NCBI GenBank assembly: GCA_012841845.1
Contig: DUTZ01000169.1
Coordinates: 1-5,729, forward strand
Reading direction: 5' to 3'
DNA from: Actinomycetales bacterium
Lineage (GTDB): Bacteria > Actinomycetota > Actinomycetes > Mycobacteriales > Mycobacteriaceae
DNA length: 5,729 bases
How positions within the stretch are numbered: position 1 is the first letter of the stretch; every line of letters starts with the position of its first letter. The position numbers were made by a program, and so were the translations under genes. This document shows positions 1-5,008 of this stretch, piece after piece. The notes under the pieces are model-generated. The model searched no databases, was not told the origin of the DNA, and worked only from the letters and a program-made list of their open reading frames with translations.

Positions 1-270
1 CCGCCCGCGCCCGTGCCCGGCCCGGGCGCACCCGAGGGCTGCGCCGACCTGGTCGAGCCGCTGCACCGCCTGGCCACCGGCGCCTACGCCGACCCGGAGG
101 CCGCGGAAGCCACCGCCGAGGAGGCCCGCCGGCTGGCCGACGCCACCGACGACAACGCGCTCTCCGCCGTCGCCCGCCGCATGTCGGGGCTCGCGGCCGG
201 ACCCGACGTCGACCCGGCGGCGCTCGCCGCGGAGTGGGACCAGGTCCGGCAGATCTGCGTCCTGGACTGA
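1..270 (+). CDS. C-terminal part of an unrecognised, probably exported protein
   Basis: The reading frame is open from the first base of the window and ends at TGA 268-270, so only the last 89 residues are visible. They begin with a Pro/Gly-rich stretch (residues 1-13), typical of a linker after a lipoprotein signal or membrane anchor. A mostly helical, Ala/Glu-rich segment follows (about 14-65: A-E-A-T-A-E-E-A-R-R-L-A-D), then a short tail ending in I-C-V-L-D. Two cysteines, at residue 14 and four residues from the end, flank the domain and could form a disulphide, which would fit an extracytoplasmic location. I do not recognise a family. Almost every third codon position is G or C, supporting real coding. 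The assignment as exported is inference from composition and the cysteine pair; the N-terminus is outside the window. Confidence 0.7.
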   Translation, partial: PPAPVPGPGAPEGCADLVEPLHRLATGAYADPEAAEATAEEARRLADATDDNALSAVARRMSGLAAGPDVDPAALAAEWDQVRQICVLD

Positions 271-309
271 CCGCCCCTCGGACTGACCGCCCCTCGGACT
301 GACCGCCCC
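264..309. repeat. 16-bp tandem repeat, 2.9 copies, at a gene end
   Basis: The unit GGACTGACCGCCCCTC occurs at 264-279 and 280-295, and 14 bases of it recur at 296-309. The first copy contains the stop codon of the upstream gene. Because 16 is not a multiple of 3, the TGA in each copy (268, 284, 300) falls in a different reading frame. The likely origin is replication slippage. Confidence 0.9.
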
Positions 310-431
310 CGGACCGATCGGACCGAAACGTCGCCCGTCGTGCCACACCCTCTCGTTCAGCCCTTTGGTGAACGCTCCGCAGAGTTCGGTGTACGCCTCA
401 CGCGTCCGAGGCCGGGATTCTCGCGAAATCT

Positions 432-461
432 GTCGACCAAACATCAAGCACGGTCGACCAA
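432..461. promoter_or_regulatory. Direct repeat GTCGACCAA upstream of the pentapeptide gene, possible regulator site
   Basis: GTCGACCAA is found at 432-440 and again at 453-461. The 21-bp period is two helical turns, so both copies face the same side of the DNA. The second copy ends a few bases before the expected -35 position of the putative promoter with its -10 at 487-492. This placement suits an activator dimer binding in tandem. No specific regulator can be named. Confidence 0.4.
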
Positions 462-486
462 CCTCGGGCCAGCGGCCGGGTGCGCC

Positions 487-500
487 TACCCTGGCCGGCA
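487..500 (+). promoter_or_regulatory. Putative leaderless promoter of the pentapeptide-repeat gene
   Basis: A TANNNT-type -10 hexamer, TACCCT, lies at 487-492, followed by seven bases and then the ATG at 500. This is the spacing expected if transcription starts on the A of the start codon, a common arrangement in actinobacteria. No Shine-Dalgarno sequence precedes the ATG, and no good -35 is visible (TCGGGC at 464-469), so the promoter may need the adjacent repeat-binding factor. Confidence 0.5.
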
Positions 501-1189
501 TGCCACCCCCTCTGCGCCGTCGTTCGAGCACCCCGCGCCCGCCCGCCGGGCCGACGCTGCCCCGCCGCGAGCAGCTCACGCCCCCGCGCACCGATCTCGC
601 GACCGACGCCCAGTGGGACGGCGTGCTCGCCGGCGCCGCGGACGCCCCCGACCCGGCCGACGGCCCGCCCCGGATCGGCGGCGCCGAGATCCGCGAATCG
701 GTCCTCGAGGGGCTGCGCCTCAGCGGGGCGCGGGCGGAGGGGCTGCGCCTCAGCGACGTCACGCTGGTCGGCTGCGACCTGTCCGGGGTGTTCGCCGACG
801 GTGCGTCGCTGGCGCGGGTGCGGTTCGTGGACTGCCGGCTCACCGGCCTGGTGCTGTCGGACGCGCGGCTGACGGACGTGAGCCTCGAGGACTGTCACGC
901 CGACATGCTCAACCTGCGCATGGCCCGTCTCGAGCGGGTGCGGTTGGCGGGGACGCGGGCGCGGCAGGCGGACCTGCTGGAGTCGCAGGTCACTGACCTG
1001 ACCACCGAGGCGGCGGACCTGCGGGAGGCGGACGTGACCCGGGCCCGGTTCGCGGCGGCGGACCTGCGCGGGGCGGAGCTGGAGGGCGTGCGCGGGGCGG
1101 GGTCGCTCCGGGGCGCGGTCATCGCGCCGGAGCAGACGCTGGGGGTGGGCCTGGCGCTCATCGCCGAGGCCGGGATCAGGGTGGAGTGA
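500..1189 (+). CDS. Pentapeptide-repeat protein
   Basis: The 229-residue product has a Pro/Arg-rich, probably disordered N-terminus (residues 1-55). About 145 residues (60-207) of tandem pentapeptides A(D/N)LXX follow, with Leu or Phe at the central position (for example RLSGA, DLSGV, RFVDC, ADLRE, ADLRG, AELEG). This pattern predicts a right-handed quadrilateral beta-helix. A short hydrophobic C-terminal cap ends in G-I-R-V-E. Members include DNA-mimic proteins such as MfpA that act on gyrase, but most are of unknown function, and nothing here specifies a target. ATG 500 is preferred over the TTG at 365 because 365-499 lacks the pentapeptide pattern and a leaderless -10 sits just upstream of 500. 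There is no signal peptide or membrane segment, so it is probably cytosolic. It converges directly onto the next gene with no spacer. Confidence 0.85.
   Translation: MPPPLRRRSSTPRPPAGPTLPRREQLTPPRTDLATDAQWDGVLAGAADAPDPADGPPRIGGAEIRESVLEGLRLSGARAEGLRLSDVTLVGCDLSGVFADGASLARVRFVDCRLTGLVLSDARLTDVSLEDCHADMLNLRMARLERVRLAGTRARQADLLESQVTDLTTEAADLREADVTRARFAAADLRGAELEGVRGAGSLRGAVIAPEQTLGVGLALIAEAGIRVE
707..755 (+). repeat. Exact 19-bp repeat inside the pentapeptide gene, 30-bp period
   Basis: GAGGGGCTGCGCCTCAGCG occurs at 707-725 and 737-755. The 30-bp period equals ten codons, or two pentapeptides, and both copies encode E-G-L-R-L-S. Exact synonymous-site identity suggests a recent internal duplication, in contrast to the diverged repeats elsewhere in the gene. 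Confidence 0.85.
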
Positions 1190-1465
1190 TCAGGGCAGGT
1201 GGGTGGCCGCGTCGCGCCACTGGTTGACGGCCCGGTTGATGACGGCCTGCAGCTGGAGCACCTGGTCGCGGTCGGTGAGCACGATGCCCTCGGGGCCGGT
1301 CCGCAGCACGAGTTCGGGGGCCCCTCGGCTCGCGCCGCTGGCGTCGAGCACGACGGTCTCGCTGACGGACACCTCGAGGACGGGATCGTCCTCCGGGCCG
1401 TCGATCTCCGTGACGAGAGCGTGACGGAAGGCGGGGGTGGTGAGGTCGATGGTGGCATCGGTCAT
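1190..1465 (-). CDS. Unrecognised 91-residue acidic protein
   Basis: The frame starts with ATG at 1465 (minus strand), preceded by a GGGAG Shine-Dalgarno-like sequence about seven bases upstream, and ends with TGA at 1192-1190. The frame stays open upstream to 1639, but that part has poor codon usage and no better start. The product has a first half predicted to be beta-rich (V-L-E-V-S-V-S-E-T-V-V-L-D and E-L-V-L-R-T-G-P-E-G-I-V-L), followed by a helix (D-Q-V-L-Q-L-Q-A-V-I-N-R-A-V-N-Q-W-R). It has no cysteine, signal peptide or membrane segment, so it is probably a small cytosolic protein. I recognise no family. Its stop abuts the stop of the convergent pentapeptide gene, so the two transcripts may overlap at their 3' ends. 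Confidence 0.75.
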   Translation of the reverse strand: MTDATIDLTTPAFRHALVTEIDGPEDDPVLEVSVSETVVLDASGASRGAPELVLRTGPEGIVLTDRDQVLQLQAVINRAVNQWRDAATHLP

Positions 1466-1482
1466 GAGGGACTCCCGATGGT

Positions 1483-1502
1483 GCTGGTGTGACGTCACCA
1501 GC
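1483..1502. promoter_or_regulatory. Palindrome overlapping the probable start site of the 91-residue gene, operator candidate
   Basis: GTGACGTCAC is a perfect 10-bp palindrome at 1489-1498, nested between GCTGGT (1483-1488) and ACCAGC (1497-1502), which are themselves inverted repeats. It lies 18-37 bases upstream of ATG 1465 and covers the transcription start expected from the nearby -10 element. That position suits a repressor operator; the protein that would bind is unknown. Confidence 0.4.
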
Positions 1503-1528
1503 GTAAGCGAGGAAATGACCCCATCGAA
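1500..1528 (-). promoter_or_regulatory. Putative promoter of the 91-residue gene
   Basis: On the minus strand TACGCT (1505-1500) fits the actinobacterial TANNNT -10 pattern. With 17-bp spacing, the -35 position holds TTCGAT (1528-1523), a poor match to TTGACA. Transcription would start near 1493, giving a leader of roughly 28 bases that contains the Shine-Dalgarno sequence. Confidence 0.3.
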
Positions 1529-1542
1529 CTGGTGGGACAGCG

Positions 1543-1569
1543 TGTTACGGGTTGTGATGAACCTGTGAC
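1543..1569. promoter_or_regulatory. Helically phased TGTTA/TGTGA/TGTGA repeats
   Basis: TGTTA at 1543-1547, TGTGA at 1553-1557 and TGTGA at 1564-1568 are spaced 10 and 11 bp apart. The last two read as GTGAT-N6-GTGAC (1554-1569), with GTTAC at 1544-1548. OmpR/PhoP-class response regulators, including actinobacterial MtrA (GTNAC-type direct repeats), bind such 11-bp-period repeats. They lie about 50-75 bp upstream of the inferred start site of the 91-residue gene. The match to MtrA is imperfect and only suggestive. Confidence 0.25.
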
Positions 1570-1740
1570 CCCTGCCACTCCACCCACCCCCGTTCGGGCG
1601 TCCCGGCCGGGTCCGGCCGCCCGGATCGGGCCACGTCACGCCGCCCCTGCGGGGAACGGGCCACGGAACTGTACGCAGGGTCCAGAGCGGTCACCCCGCC
1701 CGTCCGGGGACGTAACTCCCCCTCGCGCACTGCCGATATG
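1570..1740. other. Intergenic DNA without a supported gene
   Basis: This is the remainder of the 349-bp gap (1466-1814) between the 91-residue gene and the end of ctaD. Short open frames exist on both strands but have no plausible start signals or codon bias. Visible structure is limited to short inverted repeats: CGGCCGG-GT-CCGGCCG (1604-1619), CCCC-TGC-GGGG (1644-1654) and GGGG-N8-CCCC (1706-1721). I see no RNA gene or mobile element here. Confidence 0.5.
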
Positions 1741-1810
1741 ACAGGTGACGGGCGGCCGGCGCGCGCCCGACTTCCCCGTAGGAGGGTGGCGCCCGGCCGC
1801 CCGTCCCTGT
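1741..1810 (-). terminator. Long inverted repeat just after ctaD, probable terminator
   Basis: GACGGGCGGCCGG (1747-1759) pairs perfectly with CCGGCCGCCCGTC (1793-1805). After a single bulged T (1746), ACAGG (1741-1745) pairs with CCTGT (1806-1810). This gives an 18-bp GC-rich stem around a 33-base interval. On the minus strand it begins four bases after the ctaD TAA. There is no T-tract, which is usual for actinobacterial hairpin terminators; it could also protect the mRNA 3' end. Confidence 0.55.
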
Positions 1811-1814
1811 TCGG

Positions 1815-3575
1815 TTACCGCGCGCGCGGCGAGGGGCCGCGGTCGGCCACGTCCTTGGCCGTGTCCGGACTCTTGGCTTCGGCCCGGCCACCGACGTGGG
1901 CCTCGGCCCGCATCCGTTCGCTCATGTGCGGGTGGTGCAGCTCGAACGCGGGCCGTTCGGAGCGGATCCGCGGGAGTCGGTCGAAGTTGTGGCGCGGCGG
2001 CGGGCAGGAGGTGGCCCACTCGAGGGAGTTGCCCGCCCCCCACGGGTCGTCCACGGTGACGATCGCGCCGTAGCGCCAGCTCTTCACGACGTTCCAGACG
2101 AACGGGAGCATCGCGATGCCGAGGAGGAACGAGCCCACGGTCGAGACCTGGTTGAGGACGGTGAAGCCGTCCGACTCCAGGTAGTCGGCGTAGCGGCGCG
2201 CCATGCCCTGGTTGCCCAGCCAGTGCTGGACGAGGAACGTCACGTGGAACCCGATGAACATGAGCCAGAAGTGCCACTGCCCGAGTCGCTCGTCGTACAT
2301 CCGGCCCGTCATCTTGGGGAACCAGAAGTACACACCGGCGAACGTCGCGAACACGACCGTGCCGAACACCGTGTAGTGGAAGTGAGCGACGATGAAGTAC
2401 GTGTCGTGGAGGTGGAAGTCGATCGGCGCCGAGGCCATCATCACCCCCGTCAACCCTCCGAGGAGGAAGGTGACGAGGAAGCCGAGCGAGAACATCATCG
2501 GCGTCTCGAACGTGAGCTTTCCGCGCCACATCGTGCCGATCCAGTTGAAGAACTTCACGCCCGTCGGCACGGCGATGAGAAACGACATGAAGGAGAAGAA
2601 CGGAAGCAGCACGGCACCGGTGGCGAACATGTGGTGCGCCCACACCGCCATGGACAGCGCCGCGATGGCCAGGGTCGCGAAGACCAGGCCGGCATAGCCG
2701 AACAGCGGCTTGCGCGAGAACACCGGGAAGATCTCGGAGACCACCCCGAAGAACGGCAGCGCCAGGATGTACACCTCGGGGTGCCCGAAGAACCAGAACA
2801 GGTGCTGCCACAGGATCGTGCCGCCGTTGGCCGCGGAGAAGATGTGTCCGCCGAACTGGCGGTCGTAGAACACGCCGAGCGCCGCGGCCGCCAGCAGCGG
2901 GAACACCATGAGGATGAGCACCGAGGTCACGAGCAGATTCCACGTGAAGATCGGCAGCCGGAACATCGTCATGCCCGGCGCGCGCAGGCAGATGATGGTG
3001 GTGAGGAAGTTGACGGCGCCGAGGATCGTCCCGATCCCACCGATGGCGACGCCGAGGATCCACAGGTCCGCGCCGACCTGCGGCGAGTACTCGACGCTCG
3101 ACAGCGGCGCGTACATCGTCCAGCCGAACGCCGCGGCGCCGCCGGGGGTGAGGAAGCCGGAGAGCATCGTCACGCCACCGGAGAGGAAGAGCCAGTACCC
3201 GAGTGCGTTGAGGCGGGGGAACGCGACGTCCGGCGAGCCGATCTGCAGCGGCATGACGTAATTGCCGAATCCGATCACGATGGGGGTCCCGTAGACCAGC
3301 AGCATGATCGTGCCGTGCATGGTGAACAGCTGGTTGAACTGCTCGTTCGACAGGAACTGCATCCCCGGCAGGAACAGTTCGGCGCGGATGAGCAGCGCCA
3401 TGAGTCCGGCGATGAAGAAGAACACGAGGCAGGTGGCGATGTACATCAGGCCGATCTTCTTGTGATCGGTCGTGGTGAACAGCTCCTGCCACGAGAGCCG
3501 GAAGGGTCGCCGGACGGCGGGCGCGGAAGCGGCGGGACCCGTCACCTCGGTCCCGGCGTCGAGCATCTTGGTCAT
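1815..3575 (-). CDS. ctaD: Cytochrome c oxidase subunit I (aa3-type, heme-copper oxidase A family)
   Basis: The 586-residue membrane protein is the catalytic subunit that reduces O2 to water and pumps protons. All key residues are present: heme a ligands His87 (FTMHG) and His400; heme a3 ligand His398 (VAHFHY); CuB ligands His265, His314 and His315 (WAHHMF); the GHPEVY motif with Glu267 and cross-linked Tyr269 (A1-type); D-channel Asp116; K-channel Lys341 (PTGVKFF); and the His390-Asp391 metal site. The sequence follows the actinobacterial family along its whole length, ending with the conserved P-H-M-S-E-R-M segment at about 550. A 25-residue hydrophilic tail beyond the usual end may be lineage-specific. 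ATG 3575 has an AGAGGAG Shine-Dalgarno. No other oxidase subunit is nearby; in relatives ctaC and ctaE-qcrCAB lie elsewhere, so it may be the main or a second copy. It diverges from a Crp/Fnr regulator with an FNR-type box between them. Confidence 0.97.
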   Translation of the reverse strand: MTKMLDAGTEVTGPAASAPAVRRPFRLSWQELFTTTDHKKIGLMYIATCLVFFFIAGLMALLIRAELFLPGMQFLSNEQFNQLFTMHGTIMLLVYGTPIVIGFGNYVMPLQIGSPDVAFPRLNALGYWLFLSGGVTMLSGFLTPGGAAAFGWTMYAPLSSVEYSPQVGADLWILGVAIGGIGTILGAVNFLTTIICLRAPGMTMFRLPIFTWNLLVTSVLILMVFPLLAAAALGVFYDRQFGGHIFSAANGGTILWQHLFWFFGHPEVYILALPFFGVVSEIFPVFSRKPLFGYAGLVFATLAIAALSMAVWAHHMFATGAVLLPFFSFMSFLIAVPTGVKFFNWIGTMWRGKLTFETPMMFSLGFLVTFLLGGLTGVMMASAPIDFHLHDTYFIVAHFHYTVFGTVVFATFAGVYFWFPKMTGRMYDERLGQWHFWLMFIGFHVTFLVQHWLGNQGMARRYADYLESDGFTVLNQVSTVGSFLLGIAMLPFVWNVVKSWRYGAIVTVDDPWGAGNSLEWATSCPPPRHNFDRLPRIRSERPAFELHHPHMSERMRAEAHVGGRAEAKSPDTAKDVADRGPSPRAR

Positions 3576-3589
3576 GGAGCTCCTCTCAT
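3572..3589 (-). promoter_or_regulatory. Five-codon upstream frame overlapping the ctaD start, containing its Shine-Dalgarno
   Basis: On the minus strand ATG at 3589 opens ATG-AGA-GGA-GCT-CCA-TGA (Met-Arg-Gly-Ala-Pro-stop). Its TGA overlaps the ctaD ATG as ATGA, and the ctaD Shine-Dalgarno (AGAGGAG, 3586-3580) lies inside it. The predicted transcription start is at or next to this ATG, so it could be read as a leaderless mini-frame coupled to ctaD. A frame this short can arise by chance. Confidence 0.3.
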
Positions 3590-3596
3590 GGCGCCG

Positions 3597-3625
3597 ACCA
3601 TAGGACCGGCCCCCCGGAACGTCAT
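3597..3625 (-). promoter_or_regulatory. Putative ctaD promoter
   Basis: On the minus strand TATGGT (3602-3597) matches the TANNNT -10 pattern. Exactly 17 bp upstream is ATGACG (3625-3620), four of six matches to TTGACA and touching the edge of the FNR-type palindrome. Transcription would begin around 3590-3589, about 14 bases before the ctaD ATG. Confidence 0.45.
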
Positions 3626-3639
3626 TGACCGAAATCAAT
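3624..3639. promoter_or_regulatory. FNR/DNR-type binding site in the ctaD-crp intergenic region
   Basis: ATTGACCGAAATCAAT has perfect 5-bp arms (ATTGA/TCAAT). Its core, TTGAC-CGAA-ATCAA (3625-3638), differs from the FNR consensus TTGAT-N4-ATCAA at one position. It stands out as A/T-rich DNA in a very GC-rich window and lies within about 3 bp of the midpoint of the 107-bp divergent intergenic region. Its centre (3631.5) is 41.5-42.5 bp upstream of the predicted ctaD start, the class II activator position. The adjacent Crp/Fnr protein has the recognition residues expected to read TTGA half-sites. Confidence 0.75.
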
Positions 3640-3653
3640 TCCAGCGGAAGCGC

Positions 3654-3676
3654 TATCAGTCGCGACCACGGACAAT
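3654..3676 (+). promoter_or_regulatory. Candidate -10 elements for the Crp/Fnr gene
   Basis: Two alternatives are visible. GACAAT (3671-3676) is six bases from the ATG at 3683 and would give a leaderless transcript, placing the FNR-type site at about -51.5. TATCAG (3654-3659) would start transcription near 3666, so the FNR-type site would overlap the -35 region, fitting autorepression. No standard Shine-Dalgarno is placed correctly (GGGGG lies one base before the ATG), which favours the leaderless option slightly. Confidence 0.35.
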
Positions 3677-3682
3677 GGGGGC

Positions 3683-4372
3683 ATGGAGTCGAATCTGGTG
3701 GCGGCCGCGATCCGATCAGCGCCGCTCTTCGCCGCCCTTCCCGCCCGGTGCCACCCGCCGCTGGAGTCGGCCGCCGACGTCGTCGAGTTCGAGCCGGGCG
3801 AGCTCGTCCAGTCCCCCGGTCGGGCGGTGCGTGCCGTCTCCGTTGTGGCCTCCGGAATGCTGCGGGTCGATCACCACGGGCAGGAGCAGCAGTCGAGGGC
3901 GGTACGGATCCTCGGCCCGGGCGACCACGTGGGGCTCGTCGCGTACCTCCTCGGGTCGCCTCCACCCACCTCGGTCGTGGCCATCGACCGGGTGACGGTC
4001 GCCGAGGTGCCGTTCGACGCCCTCCGCGCGGTCCTGGTGGACTGCCCCGAGTTCGTCGCGTCGATGCTCACGACGCTCGCGACCGGCCTCATCGAGTGCG
4101 AGCACCGCCTCGTCTCCCTGGCGACGGGCGACGTGCGGTCGCGGGTCATCTCGTTCCTGCTCTCCCTGCCGATCTCCTCGAGCGGGGCCGACGGGCGGAG
4201 GGTGGCCTTCGTCGTCCCGCACTCGGACATCGCGTCGTTGCTCGGCACGACGCCCGAGACGCTGAGCCGCCGCCTCACCGAGCTCGTCGATGACGGCCTG
4301 GTGGAGCGCGTGGCGCCCGGCGAGTTCCTCCTCGACGAGGACGGACTCGTCGCCAGCCTCCGACGCGCGTAG
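3683..4372 (+). CDS. Crp/Fnr-family transcriptional regulator, FNR/DNR-like recognition helix
   Basis: The 229-residue protein has the full family layout: an N-terminal cyclic-nucleotide-binding-like beta-roll (about 13-115), a long dimerisation helix (about 120-145) and a winged helix-turn-helix (about 150-215). The helix-turn-helix reads [18 protein letters not shown], so Glu192, Ser195 and Arg196 reproduce the E-x-x-S-R signature by which FNR-type proteins read TTGA half-sites. A matching site lies 44 bases upstream of its ATG. The beta-roll lacks the R-x-A-S/T phosphate-binding motif expected for cAMP binding. Its cysteines (23, 121, 139) do not form the N-terminal cluster that holds the FNR iron-sulphur centre. 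A DNR/NnrR-like heme or NO sensor, or a thiol-based one, is possible; the signal is unknown. It probably controls the divergent ctaD and itself. Confidence 0.9.
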   Translation: MESNLVAAAIRSAPLFAALPARCHPPLESAADVVEFEPGELVQSPGRAVRAVSVVASGMLRVDHHGQEQQSRAVRILGPGDHVGLVAYLLGSPPPTSVVAIDRVTVAEVPFDALRAVLVDCPEFVASMLTTLATGLIECEHRLVSLATGDVRSRVISFLLSLPISSSGADGRRVAFVVPHSDIASLLGTTPETLSRRLTELVDDGLVERVAPGEFLLDEDGLVASLRRA

Positions 4373-4383
4373 GCCCCACCCCC

Positions 4384-4981
4384 TTGCCCCGGGCGCCGCC
4401 CCGGCGGGGAGGACACCCGGGCACAGATCCTCGACGCGGCGCGCCGGCTCTTCGCCGAGCGGGGACTGCGGGGGACGACCGTCCGCGCGGTCGCCGACCA
4501 GGCGGGCTGCGACCCCGCGCTGGTCCACCACCACTTCGGCAGCAAGCAGGACCTGTTCCTGGCCGCCGTCGAGATCCCGGTGGACCCCGAGCTGGTCCGG
4601 ACGCACCTGCGCGAGGCACCGTTCGAGACGCTCGGCGACACCCTCGCCGGAGCCGTCCTCAGGCTGTGGCACTCGCCCGTCGGCGAGGGGCTCGCCGCCA
4701 CCTTCCGTACCGTGCTCGCCGACGACCGGGGCGAGGTCATCTCCGACTTCCTGCTCTCGGCCGCCCACCCGGTCCTGCTCGAGCGGCTCCGGGACCGGGA
4801 GCCGGCGATCACCGACCCCGACGCCGAACGCCGCATCGCCCTCACCGTGACACAGCTGATCGGCGCGGTCGTGGGCCGCCGATTCCTGCGGATACCGGCA
4901 CTCACCGCGCTGGCGGTCGAGGAGCTGGCGGAGGCGATCGGCCCGACGCTGCAGCGCCACCTGGAGGGACGGACGGACTGA
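4384..4981 (+). CDS. TetR-family regulator with no ordinary start codon in its frame (probable +1 frameshift near the N-terminus)
   Basis: The frame ending at TGA 4979-4981 encodes a clear TetR repressor: G-R-R-P-G-G-E-D-T-R-A-Q-I-L-D-A-A-R-R-L-F, then the helix-turn-helix V-R-A-V-A-D-Q-A-G-C-D-P-A-L-V-H-H-H-F-G, then an all-helical ligand/dimer domain. This frame has no ATG, GTG or TTG between the crp stop (TAG 4370-4372) and GTG 4580, which lies beyond the DNA-binding domain. The only upstream candidate is TTG 4384 in another frame. Skipping one C of the run at 4387-4390 would join them as M-P-G-R-R-P-G-G-E-D-T-R, a normal start giving 198 residues. Explanations are a sequence error, a frameshift mutation, +1 frameshifting, or readthrough of the crp TAG (same frame). 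It is probably in one transcript with crp. Its ligand and targets are unknown. Confidence 0.75.
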
Positions 4982-5008
4982 GCGCGACCTCACACGGTCG
5001 GCGGACGC

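Noticed and set aside
365..499. N-terminal extension of the pentapeptide protein from TTG 365
   Set aside because: No Shine-Dalgarno, no pentapeptide pattern, and a well-placed leaderless -10 just before ATG 500.
340..996. 218-residue frame overlapping the pentapeptide gene
   Set aside because: Arg/Pro/Ala-rich with no pattern, whereas the overlapping frame has clear pentapeptide periodicity.
1532..1741. 69-residue plus-strand frame in the intergenic region
   Set aside because: Pro/Arg/Ala-rich, GTG start without Shine-Dalgarno or promoter, and it ends inside the ctaD terminator repeat.
1636..3492. 618-residue minus-strand frame within ctaD
   Set aside because: It is another frame of the same strand as ctaD, rich in Arg/His/Pro, without membrane helices or motifs.
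1896..3995. 699-residue open frame on the plus strand across ctaD
   Set aside because: It is the antisense of ctaD: its product is low-complexity His/Arg/Glu/Asp-rich, as expected from reading a GC-rich gene backwards, while the minus strand encodes an unmistakable oxidase.
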